Positions 25,371 through 33,453 of a stretch of 42,755 nucleotides of DNA are shown one piece after another. The DNA comes from Hyphomicrobiales bacterium (GTDB lineage Bacteria > Pseudomonadota > Alphaproteobacteria > Rhizobiales > Rhizobiaceae): NCBI GenBank assembly GCA_900468065.1, contig UBTA01000042.1:1-42755 (forward strand), read 5' to 3'. The translations under genes and the position numbers were made by a program. The first letter of the stretch is position 1, and each line of letters begins with the position of its first letter. The notes beneath the pieces were generated by a model. It searched no databases, was not told the DNA's origin, and saw only the letters and a program-made list of their open reading frames with translations.

Positions 25371-26468
25371 ATGCGCGTCAACGCCGGACTCCTCTCTCAA
25401 GCGCTGGACCAGGTCCAGGCTGCAATTTTTGAGCCCTCCCTGTGGCTGCCGACGATCGAGGCCATCAGCAGGGCGAGCGGCGCTTTGGGTGCCAATATCA
25501 TGGAGCCGTCCGGACGTGGCGCGTTCGGCGCAGCCCTCAGCACGGAAAATCTCGACGCGCTTCTGGAAGGCTACGTGCGCGACGACTGGGGATCGCGCGA
25601 TTTTCGCGCAAATCTTTTGCAGCCGCTGCACCGTTCTGGCGTCGTGCTCGAAGCCGATTTCGTCTCGAAAGAACAGTTCGAGCGCCAGGAATACTATCGG
25701 TTCATGCGAAAATACGGCGTTGGCGATTGCGTCCTGATGGATATCTCGCCGGCAAAGGATGAGCTGTACTTTGTCCTCCAGAGCAGCCTGACGGATGATT
25801 CCCCGCAGGCGCGTGACATGCAGCATTTTCATGCCATCCGGACACGGCTGCTGACCGCCGTTCAGCTCGCCCAACATCTCGATGCCAGCAAGGTCATGGG
25901 CATGGCAGCCGCCTTCCAGACTTCGAATATCGGCTGCATTTTCTTCGACAGAAAGGGGCTGGTGACGCTGACCAATCCGAAGGCCGAAGCGCTGTTTACC
26001 GGCGATTTACGTATTTCGAGGGGCGCAGTGCGTGCCGGCGTGCCGACCGAAACGGCGCATTTCCAGCGCGAACTCAAAATCGCGCTGCAGGCACCCGGTC
26101 CGAGCGCCGAGACAGTGTCGGCGGTGCGTCTGTCGCGTCCCGGCAAACGGCCGCTCATCGTTCGCTTTGAACGGTTTGGCACCCAACTCGCCGACGTTTT
26201 CTCGCATTCCTGCGCCATGGCCTTGATCGAGGATCCGGACGAAGAGATACGGCTGAAGCCGGAAACGCTGATGGCACTGTTCGACCTGACACCGGCGGAA
26301 ACGCGGATATCCCTGCTTGTCGCCAGCGGCATGAGTGCCGTCGATATCGCCAGCCAGCACGGCATCGGCTATGAGACTGTCCGAAGCCATATACGGTCGA
26401 TATTCCAGAAAACCGGTACCGGCCGGCAATCGGAACTCAGTGCCCTGTTCGGCAAAATCCGTCTTTAA
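25371..26468 (+). CDS. LuxR-type transcriptional regulator
   Basis: A 365-residue regulator with a C-terminal LuxR/GerE helix-turn-helix (about 300-362: FDLTPAETRISLLVASGMS, then YETVRSHIRSIFQKTGTGRQSEL). The N-terminal 290 residues contain a PAS-like middle (about 180-230, IGCIFFDRKGLVTLTNPKAEALF) and a preceding domain I cannot name; there is no autoinducer-binding signature and no receiver domain. Orphan regulators of this layout are frequent in rhizobia. The start is uncertain because no ribosome site is obvious. Its stop overlaps the epmB stop on the other strand by four bases. Confidence 0.82.
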   Translation: MRVNAGLLSQALDQVQAAIFEPSLWLPTIEAISRASGALGANIMEPSGRGAFGAALSTENLDALLEGYVRDDWGSRDFRANLLQPLHRSGVVLEADFVSKEQFERQEYYRFMRKYGVGDCVLMDISPAKDELYFVLQSSLTDDSPQARDMQHFHAIRTRLLTAVQLAQHLDASKVMGMAAAFQTSNIGCIFFDRKGLVTLTNPKAEALFTGDLRISRGAVRAGVPTETAHFQRELKIALQAPGPSAETVSAVRLSRPGKRPLIVRFERFGTQLADVFSHSCAMALIEDPDEEIRLKPETLMALFDLTPAETRISLLVASGMSAVDIASQHGIGYETVRSHIRSIFQKTGTGRQSELSALFGKIRL

Positions 26469-27535
26469 AAAGGCTGCTTCCCGGCCGATGCCGGCGGATA
26501 GGCGTGCTCTTCGCCGTTGAAATCCGACACCGTGTAACATCCGCCACCATTGTCCTCGATGGTCGAGGCGCTGATCACCGTCTTGCCGTGGCCGCCGGGA
26601 ATATCAAGGATATAGGCCGGCTGGCAGAGGCCGGAGACGCGGCCGCGCAGCGAGGCGACCAGCGCCTGCCCTTCCTCGATCGTCAGGCGGAAATGACTGG
26701 TTCCGGGGGCAAGATCCGGGTGATGCAGGTAATAGGGCTTGATGCGGTTTTCGACGAAGGTGCGCATCAGCGCCGCCAGCGTGTCGGGATCGTCGTTGAC
26801 GCCCTTGAGCAATACCGACTGGCTGACCATGACAATGCCGCTATCGACCAGCCGGGCGCAGGCAGCGCGCGCATCCGCCGTCAGTTCACGCGGATGATTG
26901 GCGTGCAGCGCCAGATAGGTGGTCTTGCCGCTGGCCTTGAGCGCTTCGATCAGCGCGCTATCGACGCGCTCGGGCTCGACCACCGGCACACGGGTATGGA
27001 AACGGACGATCTTCACATGCTCGATCGTTGCCAGCCGTTCCATGATCGAGGCCAACCGGCGCGGCGACAGCACCAGCGGATCGCCGCCGGTGAGGATGAC
27101 TTCCCAGATTTCCGGATGCTCGGCAATATAGGCAAAGGCATTATCCATCGCCTGCGATGCAAGCGTGCCGAGCCCCTGCGGCCCGACCATTTCGCGGCGG
27201 AAGCAGAAGCGGCAATAGACCGGGCAGACATGCACGGCCTTCAACAATACGCGATCCGGATAACGATGAACGATGCCTTCGACGGGACTATGGGCGCCAT
27301 CACCGATCGGGTCTTCGCGCTCTTCCGGCAGCCGAACAAGCTCCGCCGCATCGGGAATGAACTGGCGGGCAATCGGATCATCCGGGTCGCTGGGGTCGAT
27401 CAGAGCTGCGATCGCCGGCGTGACGGCCACCGCATAGCGGGCGGCAACATCATCCAGCCCGGCGCGCCGATCGACGGAAATCAGACCCGCGTCCTGCAGA
27501 TCATCGATCGTTTTCAAGGAACGAAGCGCTGTCAC
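26465..27535 (-). CDS. epmB: EF-P-lysine 2,3-aminomutase EpmB (KamA family)
   Basis: A 356-residue radical-SAM and PLP enzyme that converts alpha-lysine to (R)-beta-lysine for EF-P modification. The iron-sulfur ligands are Cys104, Cys108 and Cys111 (CPVYCRFC), preceded by HRYPDRVLLKAVHV. The PLP-binding lysine is Lys318 in GGHGKTV. The compact length matches EpmB rather than the longer catabolic lysine 2,3-aminomutases. Its start overlaps the epmA stop by four bases, and efp lies just beyond epmA, so the assignment by context is strong. Confidence 0.92.
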   Translation of the reverse strand: MTALRSLKTIDDLQDAGLISVDRRAGLDDVAARYAVAVTPAIAALIDPSDPDDPIARQFIPDAAELVRLPEEREDPIGDGAHSPVEGIVHRYPDRVLLKAVHVCPVYCRFCFRREMVGPQGLGTLASQAMDNAFAYIAEHPEIWEVILTGGDPLVLSPRRLASIMERLATIEHVKIVRFHTRVPVVEPERVDSALIEALKASGKTTYLALHANHPRELTADARAACARLVDSGIVMVSQSVLLKGVNDDPDTLAALMRTFVENRIKPYYLHHPDLAPGTSHFRLTIEEGQALVASLRGRVSGLCQPAYILDIPGGHGKTVISASTIEDNGGGCYTVSDFNGEEHAYPPASAGKQPF

Positions 27536-28602
27536 TTGCGGCCCTCGCTCAGCTGGTCGGTCTCTGCCACCGGTGCCCAGATCACCTGGTCGATCCGCGA
27601 TGCGCCGGTTGCCAGCATCACCAGCCGGTCGAAGCCAAGCGCACTGCCGCTGGCCTGCGGCATGATCTCGAGTGCCTTCAAAAAGTCCTCGTCCAGCGGA
27701 TAGGTTTCGCCATAGACGCGGCTCTTCTCCGCCATTTCCAGGCCGAAGCGGCGGCGTTGCTCGGCGGCATCCGTCAGTTCGCCGAAGGCATTGGCCAGCT
27801 CGACGCCGCAGGCATAGAGCTCGAACCGCTCGGCGACGCGCGGATCATGCGGCGTGGGCCGCGCCAGCGCTGCCTCGGCGACCGGATATTCATAAAGGAT
27901 CGTCGCGCGGTCAAAGCCGAGATTGGGCTCGACCTTCTCGACGATCACCCGGCTGAACATATCCGCCCAGGTGTCGTCGTCCGCCACCCGCAGTCCGGCG
28001 GTGCGAAGGGTTTCGGCGAGGCTTTCCCGGTCGGTTTCGCCGCTCGGCTCGATGGAGGAAAGAAGATCGATGCCCGCGAACTGCGCGAATGCCTCGGCAA
28101 CGGTGATGCGCTGCGGCTCAACGAACGGATCGGCCAGCGCGCCGCGATAGGTCAGCTGCTTTGCCTCCACCGTTTCGGCTGCCAGACCGAGAATATCGGC
28201 GCAGTCGCGCATCAGGGCTTCGTAGGTCTCGCCGGCCCGGTACCATTCGAGCATGGTGAATTCCGGGTGGTGCAACGGCCCGCGCTCGCGGTTGCGATAG
28301 ACATGGGCAAAGCAGGCGATGCGCTCCTCGCCGGCCGAAAGCAGTTTCTTGCAGGCAAATTCCGGCGAGGTGTGGAGATAGAGCGGTGCGGTGCTGCCAT
28401 CATGATGAATAGCCTGCGTTGCAAAGGCATGCAGATGTGCCTCGTTGCCGGGGGATACCTGCAGGGTCGCGGTATCGACCTCGATGAAATCGCGCGCAGC
28501 GAAGAAACCGCGCAGCGCCGCCTGAATCCGGTTGCGGCCGATCAGGAAACCACGGCGGTCGGCATGGACGTCTGGCGTCCACCAGGGTGAGGCAGCAGGC
28601 AT
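27532..28602 (-). CDS. epmA: EF-P-lysine lysyltransferase EpmA (GenX/PoxA)
   Basis: A 356-residue class II lysyl-tRNA-synthetase-like enzyme without the anticodon-binding domain. It attaches beta-lysine to the conserved lysine of EF-P. Class II motif 2 is visible as FAHVYRNRERG followed by HHPEFTMLEW, and motif 3 as GSALGFDRLVML near the end. ATG 28602 is preferred to 28683 because the protein then starts near the catalytic domain as in the family. epmA and epmB overlap and form one operon divergent from efp. Confidence 0.93.
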   Translation of the reverse strand: MPAASPWWTPDVHADRRGFLIGRNRIQAALRGFFAARDFIEVDTATLQVSPGNEAHLHAFATQAIHHDGSTAPLYLHTSPEFACKKLLSAGEERIACFAHVYRNRERGPLHHPEFTMLEWYRAGETYEALMRDCADILGLAAETVEAKQLTYRGALADPFVEPQRITVAEAFAQFAGIDLLSSIEPSGETDRESLAETLRTAGLRVADDDTWADMFSRVIVEKVEPNLGFDRATILYEYPVAEAALARPTPHDPRVAERFELYACGVELANAFGELTDAAEQRRRFGLEMAEKSRVYGETYPLDEDFLKALEIMPQASGSALGFDRLVMLATGASRIDQVIWAPVAETDQLSEGRK

Positions 28603-28801
28603 GAAAGTCGTGTTTCCGTTTTCTCGGGCAGTCGATATTTTACGGTGGTTGCACGGGTTTCTTCGAGCCTGATCTGCCGTCACACTGGCAATTTACCCAA
28701 ATATAGGATAGGTGCGGCCCGAAAACGCATTCTGGCGTCTGTGACGCGCATATTTCGTGCGCTCCTCTACGACGCATCCAGCTCAGTTACAAGGAAGACT
28801 T

Positions 28802-29371
28802 ATGGTCAAGGTAATCGCCTCCTCAGTCCGCAAGGGCAATGTTCTCGAAGTCGACGGCAAGCTCTACGCCGTTCTGACCGCCGCGAACTTTCATCCCGGC
28901 AAGGGCACGCCTGTGACCCAGGTGGACATGCGCCGCATTTCCGATGGCGTGAAGGTTTCCGAACGCTGGCGCACCACCGAGCAGGTCGAGCGCGCTTTTG
29001 TCGAAGATAGCGAGCACACCTTCCTGTACGAAGATGGCGAAGGCTTCCACTTCATGAACCCGCAGAACTACGACCAGGTTGCCGTTTCGCCTGATGTTGT
29101 CGGCGACGACAAGGCCTATCTCCAGGAAGGCATGTCCGTTCAGCTGAAGATGTTCGAAGGCCTGGCGCTGGCGCTGGAACTGCCGACCCGCATGACGCTC
29201 GAAATCGTCGAGACCGAGCCGGTCGTCAAGGGCCAGACAGCATCGTCTTCCTACAAGCCGGCGATCATGTCGAATGGCGTGCGCACCATGGTTCCGCCGC
29301 ATATCGGCGTCGGCACACGTGTCGTCATCCTCACGGAAGACGCATCCTACGTCGAACGCGCCAAGGACTGA
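28802..29371 (+). CDS. efp: Translation elongation factor P
   Basis: A 189-residue factor that relieves ribosome stalling at proline runs. Three beta-barrel domains are visible. The tip loop of domain I reads FHPGKGTP with the modifiable Lys34 at the E. coli position, consistent with beta-lysylation by the neighbouring EpmA and EpmB. The ribosome site AAGGAAG precedes ATG 28802; a frame to 28757 would add an unrelated N-terminus. Divergent from epmA across 199 bases, followed by a terminator. Confidence 0.96.
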   Translation: MVKVIASSVRKGNVLEVDGKLYAVLTAANFHPGKGTPVTQVDMRRISDGVKVSERWRTTEQVERAFVEDSEHTFLYEDGEGFHFMNPQNYDQVAVSPDVVGDDKAYLQEGMSVQLKMFEGLALALELPTRMTLEIVETEPVVKGQTASSSYKPAIMSNGVRTMVPPHIGVGTRVVILTEDASYVERAKD

Positions 29372-29390
29372 TCCTTGATATTTTGAATGC

Positions 29391-29422
29391 AAAACGGGCG
29401 CGGCTTCAACCACGCCCGTTTT
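29391..29422 (+). terminator. Terminator between efp and the stress gene pair
   Basis: AAAACGGGCG (29391-29400) and CGCCCGTTTT (29413-29422) are perfect complements, 20 bases after the efp stop. With A and T runs on both sides it can terminate both efp and the convergent gene that ends at 29446. Confidence 0.85.
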
Positions 29423-29445
29423 CGTTTCGGCGATAAATCAGGAAG

Positions 29446-29775
29446 CTAGTGCTTCAATTCCGGGTAGGCGTCCGACACATCGTCGGCATCGCCATGCGTA
29501 TCGTCATAACCTTCGAGCGTCACGGAAACACTGTCATCGACAGCGAGCCCGCCTTCGCGCCGCACCGCGATGCGTGAACCATTGTCGCGGACGAGGACCG
29601 CCTCGCCGTTGAAACCCTGTTTCAGCAACCAGTCGCGCGGTGCGTTGAGGCGAATACGGACCTGACGGCTATCGTCTTCCTCGCGCGCCTCTATGAGTTC
29701 ATAGGAAACCGGCTGCGAATTGCCGTTGATTTCCAGCTGGCCATGGCCACTGCCTTCGGCTGCGAATGTCAGCAT
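29446..29775 (-). CDS. Small acidic protein of unknown function, cotranscribed with a GlsB-type gene
   Basis: A 109-residue soluble protein I cannot assign. It looks beta-rich (HGQLEINGNSQPVSYELIEA, then RQVRIRLNAPRDWLL) and ends in an acidic tail (DDTHGDADDVSDAYPELK). There is no signal peptide. AAGGAGA six bases before ATG 29775 decides the start over a nonsense-looking extension that runs antisense-like through the upstream gene. It begins 20 bases after the GlsB-type gene and should be transcribed from the same EcfG promoter, which makes it a candidate general-stress protein. Confidence 0.72.
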   Translation of the reverse strand: MLTFAAEGSGHGQLEINGNSQPVSYELIEAREEDDSRQVRIRLNAPRDWLLKQGFNGEAVLVRDNGSRIAVRREGGLAVDDSVSVTLEGYDDTHGDADDVSDAYPELKH

Positions 29776-29795
29776 GATCGTCTCCTTTGGAAGAT

Positions 29796-30047
29796 TTATC
29801 GGCGAACGGCGCGGCCAACCGCGATGAGAATGCAGGCACCGATGAAGCCGATGACCAGGTATGCAAGCCAGCCTGTGAAGCCCATGTTGGCAAAGGCAAG
29901 GATGGCATTGAGAACAATGGCGCCGACAATGCCGAGAATGATGTTCATGAACAGGCCCATGTTGGATTTCATGAACTGTTCTGCCATCCATCCGGCAAAG
30001 CCGCCGATGATGATTGCCGCAATCCAGCCTACGCCGTTGACGTCCAT
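29796..30047 (-). CDS. GlsB/YeaQ/YmgE-family small membrane protein
   Basis: An 83-residue very hydrophobic protein with three membrane helices and the family pattern IIIGGFAGWMAEQFM, NIILGIVGAIVLN and a final GACILIAVGRAVRR (transglycosylase-associated family). Its biochemical role is unknown, but homologues are typical stress-induced genes in many bacteria. ATG 30047 has GAGGG about eight bases upstream; longer frames run through non-coding sequence. A perfect EcfG-type promoter lies upstream, ending about 40 bases before the ATG. Confidence 0.87.
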   Translation of the reverse strand: MDVNGVGWIAAIIIGGFAGWMAEQFMKSNMGLFMNIILGIVGAIVLNAILAFANMGFTGWLAYLVIGFIGACILIAVGRAVRR

Positions 30048-30088
30048 GTGTTTGCCCTCGCTAAAACAGAGTTGTTGCTGCAACCGAT

Positions 30089-30113
30089 AACGGGCTGAGC
30101 GCCAATATGTTCC
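30089..30113 (-). promoter_or_regulatory. EcfG-type general-stress promoter
   Basis: On the minus strand GGAAC (30113-30109), 16 bases, then CGTT (30092-30089) match exactly the alphaproteobacterial EcfG consensus GGAAC-N16/17-CGTT. The predicted transcript start near 30082 gives a leader of about 35 bases to the GlsB-type ATG. No other upstream region in the window shows this combination. Confidence 0.75.
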
Positions 30114-30238
30114 GGGCGCTCCGTGAGCATTATCAAATACCCTTATGTTAACCCCCACAAATATGAATTTGCCGGACGGCTCTGCATTCGCTAGAGCCGG
30201 TCGGAGCGAGATCGGCATCGCCTCTGGAGGAGGACGTC

Positions 30239-31147
30239 TTGGATCAACAGGCAACGGCACCAGCCCATGCAACCGAAGGCATCGTTCCGCCCGCGGCAAC
30301 GCTGCCGGACGCCGGCACCACAGCTGCGCTGACCGGCGGGCTGATGTGTCTGCTGTCGATGTCGAGCGTGCAGTTCGGTTCGGCGCTGTCGGCGCCGGCG
30401 ATTGCCGCCTATGGTCCGTTTGGCACGACCTGGCTGCGGCTCGTCTGGGCCGCTGCTCTGCTGGCCATTATCGTGCGTCCGCCAATCCTGCGCTACTCGC
30501 GGGCTCAGTGGCGGATGGCAGGGCTGCTCGGCGCCTGCATGGCCGGCATGACGCTGTGTTTCTTTGCGGCCATCGAACGCATTCCGCTCGGCCTTGCCGT
30601 CGCCATCGATTTTCTCGGCCCGCTCGCGGTCGCCACCTTCGCCTTCGGCCTCGGCTGGCGTCTGGTCTGGCCGCTGATTGCCGGTGCCGGCGTGCTGCTT
30701 CTGGCGCATGACGGCAGTGGCTGGATCGGCGATTCCACCGGCATTCTCTTTGCCTTCGGTGCGGCTACCGGCTGGGGGCTTTACATCATCCTGATGAAGA
30801 AGGCCGGAAACGCTTTTGAAGGCCTGCAGGGCCTCTCCATGTCGCTGATCGTCGCGGCCATCGTCGCCACGCCCTTCGGGCTGGTCGATGCGCCGCGCAT
30901 GACGATAGAAGGTGTCGTTACCATCGCCGGGCTTGCCCTTCTCGTGCCACTGATCCCCTATGCGCTGGAAATGATCGCGCTGCGCCGGATGAGCACGTCT
31001 TCCTTCGGCATCCTGATGAGCCTCGAGCCGGCGCTTGGCGCCCTTGCCGGCTTTCTGGTGCTGAGCCAGCCGATGACCGCCCTGCAGATCACCGGCACCG
31101 TCCTCGTCGTTGCCGCCAGCGCCGGCGCCACCGCCACCGGCCGCTGA
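30239..31147 (+). CDS. EamA/DMT-family transporter (RhtA-like exporter)
   Basis: A 302-residue membrane protein with about ten helices in two EamA repeats, as in the drug/metabolite transporter RhtA. Recognisable segments include PAIAAYGPFGTTWLRLVWAA in the first repeat and SFGILMSLEPALGALAGFLVL in the second. RhtA exports threonine and homoserine; the substrate here is inferred only from resemblance. The start is TTG 30239, supported by a strong GGAGGAGG a few bases upstream. The N-terminal 30 residues are polar. Confidence 0.82.
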   Translation: MDQQATAPAHATEGIVPPAATLPDAGTTAALTGGLMCLLSMSSVQFGSALSAPAIAAYGPFGTTWLRLVWAAALLAIIVRPPILRYSRAQWRMAGLLGACMAGMTLCFFAAIERIPLGLAVAIDFLGPLAVATFAFGLGWRLVWPLIAGAGVLLLAHDGSGWIGDSTGILFAFGAATGWGLYIILMKKAGNAFEGLQGLSMSLIVAAIVATPFGLVDAPRMTIEGVVTIAGLALLVPLIPYALEMIALRRMSTSSFGILMSLEPALGALAGFLVLSQPMTALQITGTVLVVAASAGATATGR

Positions 31148-31232
31148 CACAGCCAGAATTATGGGCGCGCTTTTTGCAAACCCGGTGATAGAGTGATGCT
31201 CCGCAAGCGTCGCTTTTTCCATCGAGGTGTGC

Positions 31233-32474
31233 ATGTTTCCACTATCGCATATGATGAAAGCTTTCATTCGCAAGGGCCAGCTGACCGTCATCGACGCCGA
31301 TGGCAAACCGCATGTTTTCAAGGGCGAGCCCGGTCCGGAAGTGACCATGCGGCTGACCGATCGCAAGCTCTACCGCACCCTCGTCTTCAATTCCGAACTG
31401 GCCGCCGGCGAGGCCTATATGGACGGCACGCTACGCTTCGAGAACGGCTCGAATTTACGCGATTTCCTGACGCTGTTCTCGATCAACCGGCTGTCGCTCG
31501 GCTCCTATCCGATCCAGAAGGCGCTGCGTGCCATCAAGATGCGCTTCCGCAAGCGCCAGCAGTCCAACGTCAAGGGCGAGGCTCAGCGCAACGTCGCCCA
31601 TCACTACGATCTCGGCAACGAATTCTACAAGCTCTTCCTCGACGAGCACATGCTCTATTCCTGCGCCTATTTCCGCGAACCGGACGAGACGCTGGAACAG
31701 GCGCAGCGCAACAAACTGAGGCTGCTTGCCTCCAAACTCTGCCTCAGACCCGGCATGAAGGTGCTCGATATCGGCTGCGGCTGGGGGGATCTGGCGCTCT
31801 ATCTCGCCCAGCTCGAAGATGTCGAAGTGCTGGGGGTCACGCTGTCCAAGGAACAGCAGGCGCTGGCGACGCAGCGCGCCAAGGATGCCGGACTTGAAGG
31901 CCGTGTCCGCTTCGAACTGCGCGACTACCGCGAGGTCAACGAGACCTTCGATCGCATCGTCTCGGTCGGCATGTTCGAACATGTCGGCGTCAGCCACTAT
32001 GATGAATATTTCAAGAAGCTGAATGCGCTGATGCCGGACGACGGCATCGCCGTGCTGCATTCGATCGGCCATATGAGCCCGCCCGGCATGGCCAGCGCTT
32101 GGCTGCGCAAATATATCTTCCCCGGCGCCTATTCCCCCGCCCTGTCGGAGGTTTTCGAGGTGGTCGAGCGCAACAGCCTGTGGGTCAGCGATCTCGAATT
32201 CCTGCGCGTTCACTATGCGACGACACTGAAGCACTGGGTCGAGCGTTTCGACAAGAACCGCGACAAGGTCGTCGAGATGTATGACGAACGCTTTGCCCGG
32301 ATGTGGGAATTCTATTTGGTCAGCTGCGAAATGATGTTCCGCACCGGCAGCCAGCTGGTGTTTCACATGCAGCTGTCGCGGAGCCGCGATGCGGCGCCGA
32401 TCGTACGCGATTACATTACCGACCGGCAGAAGGCCTATATCGTGCGCGAACAGACACTGAATATCACCCTATGA
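31233..32474 (+). CDS. cfa: Cyclopropane-fatty-acyl-phospholipid synthase
   Basis: A 413-residue enzyme that transfers a methylene group from S-adenosylmethionine to cis double bonds of membrane phospholipid acyl chains. After an N-terminal lipid-binding region come VAHHYDLGN (121-129), YSCAYF (142-147) with the family Cys, the SAM loop VLDIGCGWG (177-185) and GMFEHVG. ATG 31233 has GAGG seven bases upstream. The enzyme acts on unsaturated lipids made through FabA and FabB, encoded at the other end of the window. Its stop overlaps the convergent hydrolase stop by six bases. Confidence 0.93.
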   Translation: MFPLSHMMKAFIRKGQLTVIDADGKPHVFKGEPGPEVTMRLTDRKLYRTLVFNSELAAGEAYMDGTLRFENGSNLRDFLTLFSINRLSLGSYPIQKALRAIKMRFRKRQQSNVKGEAQRNVAHHYDLGNEFYKLFLDEHMLYSCAYFREPDETLEQAQRNKLRLLASKLCLRPGMKVLDIGCGWGDLALYLAQLEDVEVLGVTLSKEQQALATQRAKDAGLEGRVRFELRDYREVNETFDRIVSVGMFEHVGVSHYDEYFKKLNALMPDDGIAVLHSIGHMSPPGMASAWLRKYIFPGAYSPALSEVFEVVERNSLWVSDLEFLRVHYATTLKHWVERFDKNRDKVVEMYDERFARMWEFYLVSCEMMFRTGSQLVFHMQLSRSRDAAPIVRDYITDRQKAYIVREQTLNITL

Positions 32475-33305
32475 CGAGCTGGTTTTTTCGATGAATGCCT
32501 GTTCGTCATCGCCCTGCCATTGCAGCCGCTTGTAGTCGAAGCCGTATTCCAGCGTCGGTTTCACCACGGCGAAATAAGGCGAGAGATCGAAATCGCGCGG
32601 CGTGTAGAGCGAATGATGGCGGATATGCAGGATTTCGGCGCGTGAATAGGTCGATGTCGCCGACGCCCGGCCGGGTGCGCGGGTAATCTCCGGCAATATC
32701 GGATAGCGGATCTGCTCGAAAGCCTGCGCGATCAGCGTCGAGCAGATGGCGCGCGTCGGGTCCCCTGACCCGAAAGCCAGCATCCGGCGGCGAAAGCGCA
32801 CCGGCACCGGCGGCGTCGGCATGAAATAACGCAGCATGTCGAAGATGTTCTTCATGTCGTATTTCAGCCCGAGCCTTGAGATCATGAAGGACAGGACCGC
32901 ATTGCGATCGTCCGGTGTCAGCCCGACAGGCCGGCAGATGCGGGTATTATAGGTGCAGTATTTTCTAAGCGGCACCGCAACGCAGCCTTCACCCAGATTG
33001 ACCTCGATGAGCTGCGGACGATCGATGACCGGCAGGGTAGCCTGATCGAGCGTCAGCGGGATTTCGTCGCCGGCGAAAAAGGCCGCATGCGACCATGTCG
33101 ATTGGGTGAGATACTTGATCGTGTTGGAAATCTTGTGATTGCCCTCGATCAGCAGGATATCTCCCGGCCGCAGCGTCCGCGCCAGCGTCTCGGGGTCGGA
33201 TGGCGTGTACGGCTCGTAGCCCGACGTCCGCGCCGTCAGCCTTCCTGCCATCGCCATGCCGATGCGATCGAGAAGCGTATCTTTGCTGGTCAGAAGCGGG
33301 TTCAT
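32469..33305 (-). CDS. YiiX/YebB-like permuted NlpC/P60 cysteine hydrolase
   Basis: A 278-residue protein with the circularly permuted papain-like fold, in which His precedes Cys. The first motif is LRPGDILLIEG (46-56) and STWSHAAFFAG (69-79, His73); the second is ICSTLIAQAF (187-196, Cys188). LGLKYD (145-150) is also typical of the group. Members hydrolyse peptidoglycan peptides, amides or lipids; the substrate is unknown. No signal peptide is evident, so it may act in the cytosol or at the inner membrane. Confidence 0.8.
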   Translation of the reverse strand: MNPLLTSKDTLLDRIGMAMAGRLTARTSGYEPYTPSDPETLARTLRPGDILLIEGNHKISNTIKYLTQSTWSHAAFFAGDEIPLTLDQATLPVIDRPQLIEVNLGEGCVAVPLRKYCTYNTRICRPVGLTPDDRNAVLSFMISRLGLKYDMKNIFDMLRYFMPTPPVPVRFRRRMLAFGSGDPTRAICSTLIAQAFEQIRYPILPEITRAPGRASATSTYSRAEILHIRHHSLYTPRDFDLSPYFAVVKPTLEYGFDYKRLQWQGDDEQAFIEKTSSS

Positions 33306-33393
33306 GCGAGAGTGGCCTTCTTCCGGGCGTTCATCCTTCTGTTTATGTAGGAATTTATCCTGCCGCCTGTCGAGTCACACTGTCCGTTTGGGG

Positions 33394-33437
33394 TTGACCT
33401 TCGCGTGATGCAGTCCTAAATTTAGAATTATTCTAAA
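33394..33437 (+). promoter_or_regulatory. mbfA promoter with perfect iron control element (Irr box)
   Basis: TTTAGAATTATTCTAAA at 33421-33437 is a perfect 7-3-7 palindrome and matches the ICE motif TTTAGAA-N3-TTCTAAA bound by Irr. A promoter TTGACC (33394-33399), 17 bases, TAAATT (33417-33422) places the -10 on the left edge of the box. Bound Irr would block the polymerase, which predicts repression when iron is scarce. Confidence 0.88.
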
Positions 33438-33453
33438 CTAGGTTGATTGCATC

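Noticed and set aside
29796..30299. Long upstream extension of the GlsB-type gene on the minus strand
   Set aside because: It runs through the divergent region and the EcfG promoter. The short 83-residue form has a proper ribosome site and the family length.
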